In this document: piece after piece, positions 32,980-44,950 of the stretch
Layout of the letters: each line of letters starts with the position of its first letter
Position numbering within the stretch: position 1 is the first letter of the stretch
DNA from: Mantis religiosa
Lineage: Eukaryota; Arthropoda; Insecta; Mantodea; Mantidae
Length of the DNA stretch: 64,000 bases
Assembly: GCA_030765055.1 (NCBI GenBank)
Contig: CM060952.1
Location: forward strand, 178,169,313 to 178,233,312
Direction: 5' to 3'
Program-made: the position numbers and the translations under genes
The notes under the pieces: generated by a model
The model's input: only the letters and a program-made list of their open reading frames with translations
The model's database searches: none
Told to the model about the DNA's origin: nothing

Positions 32980-33952
32980 CACTGGGCAACGAAAAAATAA
33001 CTTTTGAATGTTTCGAGCACTTCATGAGGTAATTCCTACAAAATTTGGTTTGAGAAAAACAAATATGATAATGAAAAAATTTTAATAGCTCTAGTTTCTA
33101 TGATATACACAAGGTGGAAGTATTACATATTAACGGATTGAGAGAAAAGGATGCATTTTAATTACATACATGCTAACAACAATGAAAGTTCATTTGATTC
33201 TTTTAACTGGTAATTACATGCTAAGAGTTCTGAATTACTGGAAAAATACTTCGCAGATAGTCGTGTCTGAAGAGAATCATGTGGTGGCCTATTGACTTCG
33301 TCGTCTTTTAGCTTGCCTCTTTTGATGGAGTTCCGCAGAATCCCTATACAAAGTCCAACAGTAATCCGCAAGCATTACTTTATTCCAAGGGCTCTGATAT
33401 CTTTGTTCCATAACAGAAATGTCCTGATAGAATCTCTCCCCATGTTCATCACTGAGAGCTCCACAACTAGGAGGGAAAGAGTCTAGGTGGAAGTGGAGAA
33501 AATGAATCATAAGGGACATGTTGTATCCAAGGTTACGGTAGTTTTGCAGGAGCACTGTTACCAAATGCCTGTAGTTGTCATCTCTTTTGTTGCCTAAAAA
33601 TCCATGAACAACCCCCTTGAAGGCTTCCCAAGCTTCCTTTTCTTTCCCCTCCAAAATTTGATCAAATGAAGGATCATTTACAAGTTCTCATATTTGTGGT
33701 GCTACAAAAATGTTTTCCTTAACTTTTGCATCACTTAATTTCCAAAATTTATCCCTGATGTTATTTCACACGTGTGCCAACTGCCAAAAAAATCCCCCAA
33801 ATTTAAAATCGTCACTCTAAAAAATAAAATGTCACTTTATCTTCAAAACAAGAGCTAATCTATCATTTTATGGTGATTTTTTAATTCAGCAGATGGTAAT
33901 ACATGCAAATTCACTATTTTTAGGCCCAAAACATTTTCATTGTTTCCCAGTG
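32980..33952 (-). mobile_element. CACTG-ended DNA transposon with a conserved-type ORF
   Basis: The left end CACTGGGCAACGAAAAAATA (32980) and the right end, complement CACTGGGAAACAATGAAAAT (33952), form imperfect TIRs. The flanking trinucleotide TTA is duplicated (32977-32979 and 33953-33955). CACTR-type ends with 3-bp duplications are typical of the CACTA/CMC group; PIF/Harbinger also duplicates TWA. At 973 bp it is probably non-autonomous. The interior holds the coding remnant 33289-33850, and nothing else in the window resembles it. Confidence 0.7.
33289..33850 (-). pseudogene. Remnant of a multicopy arthropod ORF of unknown function
   Basis: From about 33850 leftwards, interrupted frames (GGFFWQLAHV then a stop, FWKLSDAKVKENIFVAPQI then a stop) lead into a 121-codon open frame beginning at 33654. 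That frame reads VHGFLGNKRDDNYRHLV, then NMSLMIHFLHFHLDSFP, SDEHGERFYQDISVMEQRY and MLADYCWTLYRDS, ending at 33289. I recall highly similar hypothetical proteins, often multicopy, from many arthropods and cnidarians; this is memory, not a search. The conserved Asp, Glu, His and Cys residues suggest a structured, possibly metal-binding domain. The CACTG-type ends around it suggest a transposon-encoded or captured gene. At least two stops make this copy inactive. Confidence 0.68.
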
Positions 33953-33955
33953 TTA

Positions 33956-34470
33956 TTGAAACGCTTATGAATGGATATTCTGGGTAACTATCACAAAATA
34001 TGATATAATAAATAATATTTATTTAGTTTAGAGAATACCTAGCTCGGTCATTGCAGATAAAGACATCTGTTTGGAAAGCTGTTTAGGAACAATAGTTATT
34101 GCTGGAAGTAACCGATTATGCTAATTATATTGTTATACTAATTCTAACGAACAAACAGCGAGGATGTTAAGGAAAGCACAGGATATAATGGAACTAACCA
34201 GGCGAAACTCCGGACGAAGCAACGGTTTGTAAACTAAATAAGCTAGGCTAGGCGTCACGTGTACATTTCCATAAGAGGTAATTTGACAGGTGATGTGTAG
34301 CGTTGTGAATGCTTTATTTCCTTATGTTCTTGATGAAGTAACACCAAATGAATTATGAGAATTACTGCTATTGCGCTTATTGTTACGTTCGATAATTAAA
34401 TAATTTGCGGTTAGTCAGGACTTTATTTTTGAGGCCTTCACGCCCGCTCAAAGAGTTGGCGTGTGCACAT
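33956..34470. other. Spacer, nothing recognised
   Basis: AT-rich with no repeat match or plausible coding frame noted. Confidence 0.4.
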
Positions 34471-34689
34471 ATTGTGACCTTGTGGGTTCGTAGAGTTAAA
34501 AGTCCCAGTTGCAGATATTGAAAATGATTTTTATTTCCGTATAAATACACTTTGGTCAGCATCAGAATCACGTAACACACAAATACAATCTTGACTACAA
34601 CAGAGTTCACAGTTGCATTACACTCTCTTTACAACTTATTTTACTACTCTCTACAACTCCTCCGCTGGCGTATCGCAATCTCTTATATA

Positions 34690-36148
34690 CGATGAAGGAC
34701 CCAAAAGAAACTGGATTGTTGTCATAAAAATTCTATTGATGAACCTTTTTACAAAATTACTTCAGTCACCTTCAAAATACCCTCCATTACATGCGATGCA
34801 CTTGTCAAGTCTCTTTTCCCACTGCTAGAAGCATGTTTGGAACTCTTCAAGTTTGATATTGTCCAGTGCCTTTTGCGAAGCTGCTTTTACCGCCTCCACA
34901 TCGTCAAAACGCTCCCCTTTTTGCGTTTTTTTTTTTCATTCGTGGAAATAGGAAAAAGTCGCACGGGGCTATGTCCGGCAATACGGAGCGTGGGGAACCA
35001 CAGACCACCTCTGAGATGCCAAATAGTGGGTCACTCGTAAGGCCGTGTGTGCTGGAGCGTTGTCGTGATGCAGAAACCATTCACCTGTCGCCAAATTTCC
35101 GGGCGTTTCCTCCTCACATCCTTTCGCAGACGCCTCAAAACATCCAAGTAAAAATGCTGGTTAACAGTCTGGCCAGGGGGTACGCATTCTCGATGCACAA
35201 TTCCACGAACATAAAAAAAGACAGTGATCGTCGTCTTCACATTTGAACTCACTTGCCTTGTCTGGGAGATTTGGGAGTCCTCCACTGGCTTGGCGCTTAC
35301 TTGGTTTCTGGGTCACACCCGTAACACCAGCTCTCAGCCCCTGTAATGACTTTGTTCAAGAAGTTTAGATCACGTGCAAACTCTGTTTTCAAGTCCTGAC
35401 ACACATTCATGCGGATGGTTTTGTGCTCCTGTGTGAGAAGACGCGGAACAGATTTAGCAGCAACACGTCTCATTTGCAAATCCTCCCTCAAAATCCGCTG
35501 GAACGAGCTCCAACTGATTCCTGTCGCTGCTGAAATTTGGTCGATTCTTTGGCGACAATCCTCGTTGATCTTTTGGCGGACCTTTTCAGTGTTCTCATTT
35601 CGCGATGTTGAAGGGAGTCCAAAACGAGCTTGGTCTTCAACACACAAAATCCGCTGGCACGAGCTCCTGTCACTTCTGAAATTTGGTCAATCCTTTGGCG
35701 ACGATCCTCGTTGATCTTTTGATGGACCTTTTCAAAGTTCTCCTCATTTCGCGATGATGAAGGGCGTCCAAAACGAGCTTGGTCTTCAACACACATCTCA
35801 CCACGTTTAAAGCGCCCAAACCACTCGAAAACTTATGTGCGGCTCATAGCATCCTGCTGGAAAGCTTCCTGAAGCATTTTATGTGCCTCAGTTGCACTTT
35901 TTTAAAGCAGGAAACAAATTTTCACACACACTCTTTGTTCTTTTAAAGTTTCCATAACGACTTCGCAGAGGTAACACGACAACAGTAAAAAAAACACAAT
36001 ACGACACTTGCAGGTTTAGCTCTACACCGACGCCGTCTGCACAGCTGTTTCGTGTATGTCTCTACTAACATCATCTAGCGTGAGAACCCTGCACTACGTC
36101 TACGAGTGGCAGTGCCCTTGGCGTCCGGTTTCTTTTTGGCCCCCCACG
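34690..36148 (-). mobile_element. Mariner-family element, copy 5 (third subfamily)
   Basis: TA at 34688-34689 and 36149-36150 flank the element. The TIRs, imperfect with each other, share GGACCCAAAAGAAACTGGA-type sequence at the left and, in complement, GGCCAAAAAGAAACCGGACG at the right. The length of 1459 bp exceeds a normal mariner because part of the gene (a 156-bp unit) is tandemly duplicated. It inserted into a retrotransposon LTR. Confidence 0.9.
34762..35955 (-). pseudogene. Mariner transposase with internal tandem duplication
   Basis: It starts METLKEQRVCV at 35955. Two in-frame stops lie in the first 60 codons, then VFEWFGRFKRGE and EDQARFGRPSSS (the DNA-binding region with its linker). 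The 156-bp unit covering this linker is repeated (35646-35801 and 35490-35645), giving two EDQARFG blocks. The second DNA-binding motif and catalytic half follow: VITGAESWCYG (first catalytic Asp replaced by Ala), LHHDNAPAHTALR in a different frame with the second Asp intact, and APCDFF with the third Asp. The stop is at 34762-34764. Multiple lesions; inactive. Confidence 0.88.
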
Positions 36149-36707
36149 TATATCTCATTGATATGTCCAGAATGTTCTGTAGCAAAAAAGAAATCGAAAC
36201 CCGAACGTTCCAGACGTCTAACCTTATCTGTGCCGGCAAGCCTTTTATCTCCGCGCTATCTTTATCTGCAAGTTCTTTATCTCTGCCTTGCACTATCTGT
36301 TTGTGCGCGTCGCCACGCTATCGAAAATAATGAGTCCACGACAATATGTAGTGCTGGTCGCTGGTTCAGTAGTTTATTTAGGTTCAGAATTTTTTAGGTA
36401 TGTACGTTTTACTTGATGAAAATAAATAATGAAAATTCCGGCTATTTTGGCAATTGGCAATGGTAATTGGTACTTTGAAGATATTGGAATAGCTGGTTGC
36501 GTGGACATGTTTTCGTGTTACCATATTTTAATTTTCAAAATGCGAACTATTTTAAAAATTCTGAATCCAGAATACTAATTTTTAACAGATATATAGTTCT
36601 ATATCTTTGTGTGTATCAGCAAGGGTAGAGGTATAATGCCTATATTGAAATGTTTTTCTTTTTCCGATATTTCAATGTATTTTAAGATGTTAGAAATATT
36701 TCAGTGT

Positions 36708-37197
36708 TACACGGGTTCAAGTACCGTGGCCGACCTACCTGACCCACTTTTTGGGTTTTCCCGGTTCAGTAGGCTGGTTAGGGTAATTACATCCCCCGAA
36801 TTTCCTGTCCCTCCGTTTCATCTCCATTATCATTTCATATCATCTGGTGGTCTCGTTCAGGATAGCAGTGTCGGCGGGTGTCTCCGCGATGCATCACAGG
36901 ATGATATGCTCTGAAGAAAACTACTTCCTCCTCCGGTGGGTCGATTGCCGGTCTCCGCTCCTCTGCTGGGACCATTTCGGGACCGACTTTTGGAGCTCGG
37001 ATCACTTGCGTGGGAGCATTAGGGCTCGGCTGCTGGGCTCGTATCGTCCCGCTGTAGGGGAGCGTGTTCTTTGTCCTGGCCTGTCGGGGGAAATCTCTAA
37101 GTAAGCTGTAGGGACCCTGCCCTCTGTATTATCGTGGCTTCTTGGGTCGACCGCCCTCTTGTCTCCTTCGCCTCATCCTTCCTCCCGGGGGTGCACT
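36708..37197 (+). mobile_element. SINE family 3, copy 2
   Basis: Plus-strand B-box-like GGGTTCAAGTACCGTGGCC lies near 36715. It is followed by the family body (GAATTTCCTGTCCCTCCGTT, CATCTCCATTATCATTTCAT, ACTTCCTCCTCCGGTGGGTC) and the 3' block GCCTCATCCTTCCTCCCGGG at about 37170-37190. It has about 60 bp more internal sequence than the 62-kb copy. Open frames across it on both strands are incidental. Confidence 0.78.
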
Positions 37198-40100
37198 TGG
37201 CGGCATAGGAGCAATGGGCCCAGCATGGTGCCTTACGTACCGAATCCTCTCCCCAATGAAATCCCCAATCCAAATCCCACATGGAAGGAAGTCTATCTAC
37301 ACCAGATTAAGAGTGTTGGTGGTTGTCCTACCTGTGGGACTTGTGCGCGTATCTAGGACATAACTTTGACCTTATGACCTCCTACGGTACCCTCTCTTCA
37401 TCTCTTCCTCCTGGAGGGTGTTAAGCGCAGCTTAATTCAGTCGAGCTGAGTGATTGTTTAACCTTTACCCATTTACTGTCAACAAGCGGAGAAAGAAAAC
37501 CCAATAAGGGTAATTAATAAGATAGCATTCTTTAACATCCCAGCTCATTATCTTAAGACATAAAGAACTGTATGTTTGTGATATTTGTATCTCTAAATAT
37601 CGTTCATATATACTTTAAATTGGCATACACCTTCTGGTTCCTTTAACTTCCTCAATTTATGTATGCATTTTGACAAGCTAAACTTCTGAGAATGGTCTTT
37701 TATGCCCTAAACGAGTATTCACTAACGTGACTTGTGCTTGTGCTATCAACCCTTACTTTGTTGAAAATGCTCTTTTACCGACGCCATCCCAGCCGCTGCA
37801 CCGGAGGTTAGTGACAGCGTTTTTAATGATAACACATTGTGATGACTTACTTAGCGCTTAATTCTAGACAACACTGTATTACAAGCAGGTTACGGAACAA
37901 AGGACGGGGTGGATTCCTTTATAATGTATATAATTGCTATGCCCTGAAGGACCAAACAACCTGTCTCCAACATAGTTTGTGTGTTTATTTAGCTTCTCCT
38001 TTTTTGGACTTGACCCATGACGCATCAGAATACGTGAACATGAAAGCAAGGGGCGAAACTTCATCTAACAACGTGAATAGCTCAGATTTTCCATTAGACT
38101 TTAGGTTTAACTTTAGTTTGAATAATTCGTACTCATGAAAATTATTATTTTAATTATTTGACAATGTTATCCCTCAATCTTTAATTTACCGAAATAACCA
38201 CTTGGGAATTGGTAGATATTATTAGCAAGAAGGGAAATCGTAAGTAAAACACATTATCGATGATATATGGAGCATTAACAGATATTATATTGTTAAATGT
38301 ATGAACAAATATAGCAAGTACTGAATAAAAAGCATGAATCCACAACTGATAACTGAAGCAGCTTAGTTGTCCTGAGATGATGCTGTGCTAATTTTGAAAC
38401 AGTATTGGTCTGCCTCAAGATGTGGCTCCAATTGTTAGCCGAATGTGTCTGATTCACTCCTAAACAGAGACCTATCTCAGGGTATGCGAGGATGTATAAT
38501 AAAAATAAGGAGACTCCTAAGTCTTGAGTTGATTAATAAATAATATTTACTTTAACGGAGAAGTTGCCAACCAATGGAACCTAATGTAAATGTCTAAAAT
38601 GATCTCCAGAATGTCCTACTCCACGACCAATATTCTCCTTATAACCTCGCCTTCTGCTAAAGACTAACACCCCCACTTAGCTTCTGATACGATGTTGTCA
38701 CTTTCTTTCTACATTACTGAAATGTTCTGATCTCCAACCTTAAGTTAAGATTCTCCTTCAGTTTCTAAGAAACACTCTCCTAATATTCCACGAATTCCAA
38801 GCTAGTCTGCCATACCTAATCTGGCAATTTTGGATAGTGAATTTTCCCTCTCGTAGCCTATCCGACCGATCGTACTTCTCCAAATCTGCTTGAAAACCAG
38901 CCCTCGCTGACTTCCATACTTAATGTCCTCTTATCCCGAGCCAAGTACTCATAATCAATGCCAAATCTAAAACCCCTTAACATTTAACATATGTGCACAA
39001 TATATTCATAATTAATTGTATTATAAGTATTAATTTTTGGAGCTAATCCATAACTTCTGTATCATAACCTATCTAAGATTACTAAGGTGAAATCAAGAAT
39101 GAGGAAATAAGGAGAACATACATACTGGATTATACGAAGGGGATCGAAATAAATGGATCATTAAGACTCTTTGACAAGACTGGAGGTTTGACTTAGCACC
39201 TCTATGTGCGGAAGATCCTTAGCACCTAAGTCCATGACAGGTCGAGAAGTAAGCTGTGAGTTTACTAAGGATGCAAGACCTGAGGAAATACGACAGCAGA
39301 GGGAAGGGTCCTTGAAACTACAGATTTAAACTCTGTAATGGCGTTTATACAACCGACTGCCCTTCAACCTTGTGTGCTGACACCTTCCCTAGTGGGAAGG
39401 GGTTTCCGGAGAACGTAAATACCACCATATACAACTAGAAACCTAAAATAGCTAGGAAGGGTGAATAGTGAAGTGAAAGGAGGTTAAATGGATGTTCAGA
39501 AAATTCACTAATAATAGCATAACGAGCTGGGAAAGCCGCGAAAAAAACCCATAGATCAGGAAGTTCGAATCTACGAATTTCCTAATGCGGGCACAGACGC
39601 TAGCACCTGAATCACTCTATTCGGTAATGTTCTTAACAATGAAATGAAGATCGGCACCCAAAATTTTCGATAAACTTCAAAGCAATTAAAACACAATTGA
39701 AAATAGTTTATTAACAGTAGAATAAGGCATTTGTAACCAGTAGGGCATTTTCCAAAATTAAGAGGAGCAATCATCAAACAACCCACAATTTGTTTGTATT
39801 CCTTTATATGTGCTGATATTTTCACTGTATCTGTCTGTATCTGTTAGGATATGCATCTATGTTATCTAAAATTAATGAAAAGAAAAACCTCATGTGTTAG
39901 ATTCGTATGAATTTCTCTACCTCTATCGTTTATTTGTAATATACTTTCAACAAACTATTCTTACATAACCTTTTTCATATTCAAACTTCTGCAAATTTAA
40001 AAAGCGGGTCGTTATACGTTGGTTTTGAAGTTCCAAACTACTTGTATCATTTGGTCTATCAGCATTTAAATGTAGTCGATGTTCCTAGCCATAGAAACGA

Positions 40101-41410
40101 ATACTGAAAAATAGTTCATCATTCAAAAGTGGATTTTACATTAAATTGCTTCACTTTTAACCACATTTTCTGCATATTTTTGTGTGATATATCATGAAAG
40201 TTTTTGATAATTCATTCAGAATGGAGAGAATTACAGAGGCAGTTTGAAAATAGTCATATTTTGAGAAACTAAAAATGCATAACCAATATACAAAAAGTAC
40301 CTAAGGCAGTTTTGGTATATATTGAACTTACGCACCACATTAAAGCACACGTGGACTTGCAGAACATTTTTTTCTGGGGGTCACGGTCAGAAATGTTAAT
40401 ATCTAAGTTCTGAATGGAATACGCTATGATGTCACAATGTTTCATCTGCCATCTAGTTCGGCATACTGGCTTTTATACACTTATCTAGGGCTGATGTGCC
40501 ATGTTTATTTAGTTGTATTCTCTACCGTACAGAGCCTGTAAAATATACTTTGAAGCTCATACTGTATTACAAGTCTGTCCTATTATGTTAGCTCTTTACT
40601 CTTTCTTGTTTATACTGAAATACAATAAACAAAAGCATAACAAAATGCACTACAATAAAAAGTAATATTAAATCCAACAAGCAAAAAAGCCTTACATGAA
40701 ACTGTTACTTTTGTAGTACCACTTTTATGCATCGCTTTTCTCAGAAAATTTACATTTATATAACTCACATATACTTATTTTAATTTGAGAAATTCGCCCT
40801 AAAACATCCTTTACTCTCTGCACAAACACGGGAATAATGACGCCAGCTAACATCCGTTCGTGTATTTAAACCTCCAAGCAGACAAATTAATGGAGAATGT
40901 AAACTATACTAATTGTAATTATATATACATAAAGCTGTTTAATTCCATTAATGAATTGATTAAATTATTTTGTTTATCTACTCCAGCAATATATAGATTA
41001 TTTATGTAACACTTAAGGAAGTAGACGCCATATTAAGAAGAGCTTGTTTTTAAGGTAGGAATTGTCAGCTATATTCCTTTATTTCATGAACTAAATACTG
41101 TGGGCGTGTATGTAATGACACAATTTCAGAACCTCTGAACAACCTTTTGTACTACCATGTACACAATGAAGATCCTGTGTGCCAAAATCTTATATTAACC
41201 CTTATGCAAGATATTGTTTGTTTATTACCTTTGCACTTATGGTGTAATCAAGTTAGCAAGGCATGGTGAAAACTGTACAAATAGAGAAAATTACTAATGT
41301 TAGAAATAAGTGAGCAGATTATTTTTTAACAACTGAATGATTATTTTACTCAATGGTTGCATCTATGTATAGTTTTCAAAGACAAATTTGGTGCACTGGA
41401 ATTGCAAAAA

Positions 41411-41413
<3 letters not shown>
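37198..41413. other. Long spacer, no gene recognised
   Basis: About 37190-37370 has a proline-rich open frame ending in a short CPTCGTC motif, immediately after the SINE; nothing supports it as a gene. The rest is AT-rich without TE ends or RNA signatures that I could identify. Confidence 0.4.

Positions 41414-41463
<50 letters not shown>
41414..41463. repeat. Poly-A tract, 50 bases
   Basis: An uninterrupted run of A. It could be the tail of a retroposed transcript, but I saw neither a recognisable body upstream nor a target duplication. Confidence 0.95.
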
Positions 41464-41466
<3 letters not shown>

Positions 41467-41617
41467 GAGTTCCTTGTATAGGCATGTTAAGTGTTTCCAC
41501 GCTATGTGAAAACTAGTTAACTTTTACGTTATTAAATATCTATTATGCATCTGAAGAAATGGTATAATCGAAGAGCATTTCAACAAGTTAGAAGACGATG
41601 GGTGCAAGTAATTTACG

Positions 41618-41800
41618 TACTCCAAAGTGAAATCATATCGGATGATAAATGAAATGGATGAAGTGATGTTGAAATGGGTCTGTATAGCTTAGACTTACCA
41701 GAAATTCACCTTCAGGATGTTAAACGCTTAAGCTAGATTCGAACTCAGGACCTCTTAAACGTGAGGCAGACGCGCAACCATCTACGCTACCGAGCTGGGT
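41618..41800 (-). mobile_element. tRNA-derived SINE (family 2), diverged copy 4
   Basis: The minus strand reads AGCTCGGTAGCGTAGATGG, GCGTCTGCCTCACGTTTAAG and the B-box region CGAGTTCGAATCTAGC, then a shortened body (GAAGGTGAATTTCTGG) ending at GGAGTACGTAAATTACTTG. It is more diverged than the other copies. Confidence 0.82.
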
Positions 41801-42249
41801 TCGCCACGAAATTGTCTTCTTGCTTTAATATGGCAAAAATTTTCATTTATAATTATCCTGACCAGTAACCTCGCCAAAAATATTGCAATTATAGGAGGTA
41901 AAAGGGAATTCTCTCCGTAATGGTTCTATAGATTCGTCCAGTAACTAATAATAAAGAATGGGGAAGAAAATTAAATTAATTCATCATTCATATTTATAAA
42001 GTTAATCGTCTAAAATGAGGTAACCCCCAGAAGGATCAAGGAAAATTACAAAATGAAGATATTAAGTATTTTTGGGAAAAGAAAAGGGAATATAGGAGAA
42101 GTTAGAACATAACGTCACCTGTTTACATTTTCTTCTTTGTTTTTTTTTCTTCACATATGTAAATACGAGTATGAACAATGATAAATTAACTATTCTTCCA
42201 GAATTTCCATGTGTGGGCTAAATTTGAGAAGGGTCCAGCACTGTAGTCT

Positions 42250-42420
42250 GCGTTTAAACCACTGCTCTAATCAACTGAGCTACCATGAAAAATGTTGGCG
42301 CGATATTAAATTCCCTGAGTCCCATTAATTATTATTGATTAATCCAATAGTGTTAACTATATAGCTGTGAACTTAAAATATGTGGTTACTTATTGTAAGT
42401 CGTAATTGGTGTACATAACC
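42250..42420. repeat. Rearranged SINE family 1 fragments, inverted junction
   Basis: 42250-42325 is a minus-strand tRNA-like head (GCTCTAATCAACTGAGCTAC and GATATTAAATTCCCTGAGTC). The following 42330-42420 matches the unit body on the plus strand (GTTAACTATATAGC, TTATTGTAAGTCG). The two parts face opposite ways. Confidence 0.6.
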
Positions 42421-42590
42421 TCAAATTTTAATTGTGAATGCCTTGTCGTTTAGCGGGATAAGTATGAGATAGCGAATTTATCTGTCATCGGGTAGTTGCC
42501 ATAGAACCTTTGTTGGTTGCAATAGTGGCTTTGATCAAATCAGGAGTTTTTCAGAATGATTCTAGTTATCCAAATACTAACCTACTATTA

Positions 42591-43830
42591 TGTGTTTCAA
42601 ATGTGGAAGAGTTCTCTCCTGTAACGAATCAGATGCGTTAGAGCCTTCAGGGTTACCACTTCGTTTTCCCCATTCTTTTAATATTTCCCTCTCTCTCTCG
42701 CACACTTGCGAGTGTTCTGGGCGCTAACACAAACTGAATTTTACAAACTTTAATAATAATGCAGTTGTTGAAATCACAATTGCAACGTGGATATTCGTAT
42801 ATTATGCAAATGTTTTCAATATTTAGTTAAAATTTATGAAAACCTATGAATTACTTATCTTCTAATCCAATGAAAATACCAGCGGTGCATCCTTATAGCT
42901 GTGAATGCTACTTACGTTAAGAGATAATTCATCATTGTCATTGTCTTCATTGTCTGAACGGGCCCAAATTACCTTGTTGTCGACGGGCCCTAAAACACCA
43001 CACACTCACTCACTCATTGTCTGGGTACTGCAAATTTATGATGATAGGTTCCAAAATCTATGTACGTGCTATTTCTTTCCAAAAGTCGTCGTGTAGTTTA
43101 TCTGATGTCTCACGCAGTTCTCCCAGTCTTGTTGTGTTCCTTGTCAATTTCTTCGTGAATAAGTCGTTCAACGTCAGTCAGTTTAAAAATATTATTTCTG
43201 TTCGCAACATAATTTGAGCCCATATTAACTCTATTGGAGTGTTCTGGCAGTAGTAAGGGGGAAGGTAGATCGTATCTCAATGTTCCAGCTGATTTACTTT
43301 TTCATGGAAGAGTAACTGAATAATCCTGCCTAGAACTGTGGAGTAAATAGAGATGACGAACCATTTATAGACAAAGATATAATGTGACCAGACGTGTTCT
43401 GCTAGACCAGACTTAACAAACGCCTTGGTTTATTCAAAGTTCATATTTCTTTTACCACTTCATGTAAAACGTTTACGTTTCAGTTCTGAGTAATTTCAAT
43501 TATACGTTCTCGCATACATGTCAACGACTAATGATGTTCATTACAGTGCTTAAGTTGCAATGCAGTATTTACTTTATTTGTATTAGGAAAGCTATTTGAG
43601 CTAAAAGAGTTTTTTTACGGTTATGTTAAATACTTTACTCTCTCCTTCACATCATGGATCAGTTTTGCAAATTCTGAATTGTGCTAGCGCAAATAGTACT
43701 TATTTGAGATTTATTAGGTTGACGCTCGTCTCATACCACAGAGGAAATGCAGTACAACAACACCGAAATACTCCGATTGGTTGCTCAGTAAGTAGCGCTC
43801 AAGGACAAACATCATTCCATTTGAAACACA
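42591..43830. mobile_element. TIR DNA element, copy 2
   Basis: 1240 bp bounded by TGTGTTTCAAATG at the left and its exact complement at the right, with TA on both sides (42589-42590 and 43831-43832). The inverted match continues outward through TATTA, so the exact end is uncertain. It is the reverse-orientation homologue of 8277-9811 and lacks that copy's nested insertion, so it records the pre-insertion state. Internal frames are short and interrupted. No known transposase motif was seen. Confidence 0.83.
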
Positions 43831-43832
43831 TA

Positions 43833-44942
43833 ATAAGCACGTTTAATTGTTTTGCAGTTGTTTCTCTCTATACTTAACAGAACTGTAGAAATAAATGTCT
43901 TACTGTTCTCTGTCCCCAGTTCATACACTGCAGCACAAAGTTAGTGCATATTCTGGCCTCAAGTTCTCGAGGCTAAAACGTTAGCGACACACCCTGTATG
44001 GCGGGTACGAATTACATGGAGTTTTCGAATATAGACACACCAACAATTAAGAAAGTAGAGAAGGGGGAGGAAGGTCTTTTAACAACACTGTAGGTAGGAC
44101 AGTCTCTTGTTTTGCAGGAGTATGAATTAGATTCAGGTTCTGGTTCTTGGAAGAACAAAGCGCCGCTTAATGATGTATTGTGATAATAGCAGAGATCCTC
44201 CTTTTGAAGCTCCTCCTCTACTTGTTGAGGTGGTGATTTAGTTTCTCGGTGACGTGCGAGGACTTGCTAAGAGTGCCAGGTGACGCATTGGAAACACAAT
44301 TTATCGCGACCTTCCATCTTCAAGGACGGGGCCAAATATTTGCTGGAGGCACTAGCAGTGAAATCTGATAAACTACAAGAATTTAGAGGGATCTGGCCCA
44401 AAGGGTGTGCCCATTTAAGAGAACCTCTCTGTTCATTATGGACCTACCTTGATTCATGCCACAACTAAATTCCCACCATCATGGTTTGTTTAACAATAAA
44501 GATCCTACATCTTACTCTCAAGTAGAGAAGATCTATTTTTATTATTTGAACCTTAGGATGTGCTAAGAAATTAAATATTTTACATTTTTCTTACCAAAAT
44601 AATTTTCTTTTGTTCTGAAAATATGCTTAGAAACTTAGATATCTTTCACGTGTGTTTGAAGGCCTGTTTAAGTTCTATAACTTTTGCAGCAGCTCTGTTG
44701 TCAGCCACTTTAAATCCCTGCACTATTCTTCTGATCTTGTGACCTCTTTAACTTTGCTTTTCCTGAAATCGTTGTTACACAGACCTGGGTATGAAACTCC
44801 CGGCCAAGACAAAATGCTTATTTTAAATAATTTTTGTAGTAAATGAATTTCTTTGAGATTTTTTCTCTATATTTATAATATATTAATATTCAACCTATTA
44901 TCATATTGAAGAAAACCTGAACAAAGTATGTGTGGCGTAATA
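43833..44942. other. Spacer, weak transcript-like stretch
   Basis: A 62-codon frame at 44280-44468 is followed about 25 bp later by AACAATAAAG, which could be a polyadenylation signal. No recognisable protein similarity, so I do not call a gene. Confidence 0.3.
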
Positions 44943-44950
44943 CTAGAATC

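Larger units (their letters stand above)
34471..36332 (-). mobile_element. LTR of a retrotransposon, split by a mariner
   Basis: Outside the mariner (34690-36148), pieces 34471-34689 and 36149-36332 are collinear with the minus-strand LTR at 60239-60712. On the minus strand the order is a U3-like part with clustered AGATAA sites (36224-36298), GAANNTTC elements, then (past the mariner) an AATAAA polyadenylation signal at 34530-34535 and the 3' end TCTACGAACCCACAAGGTCA at about 34474-34493. No internal retrotransposon sequence is attached, so it is probably a solo LTR. Confidence 0.75.

Noticed and set aside
37159..37356. Proline-rich frame ending in a CPTCGTC motif, considered as a small zinc-binding protein
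   Set aside because: It begins inside the SINE family 3 body and stops right after the cysteines. No domain could be matched.
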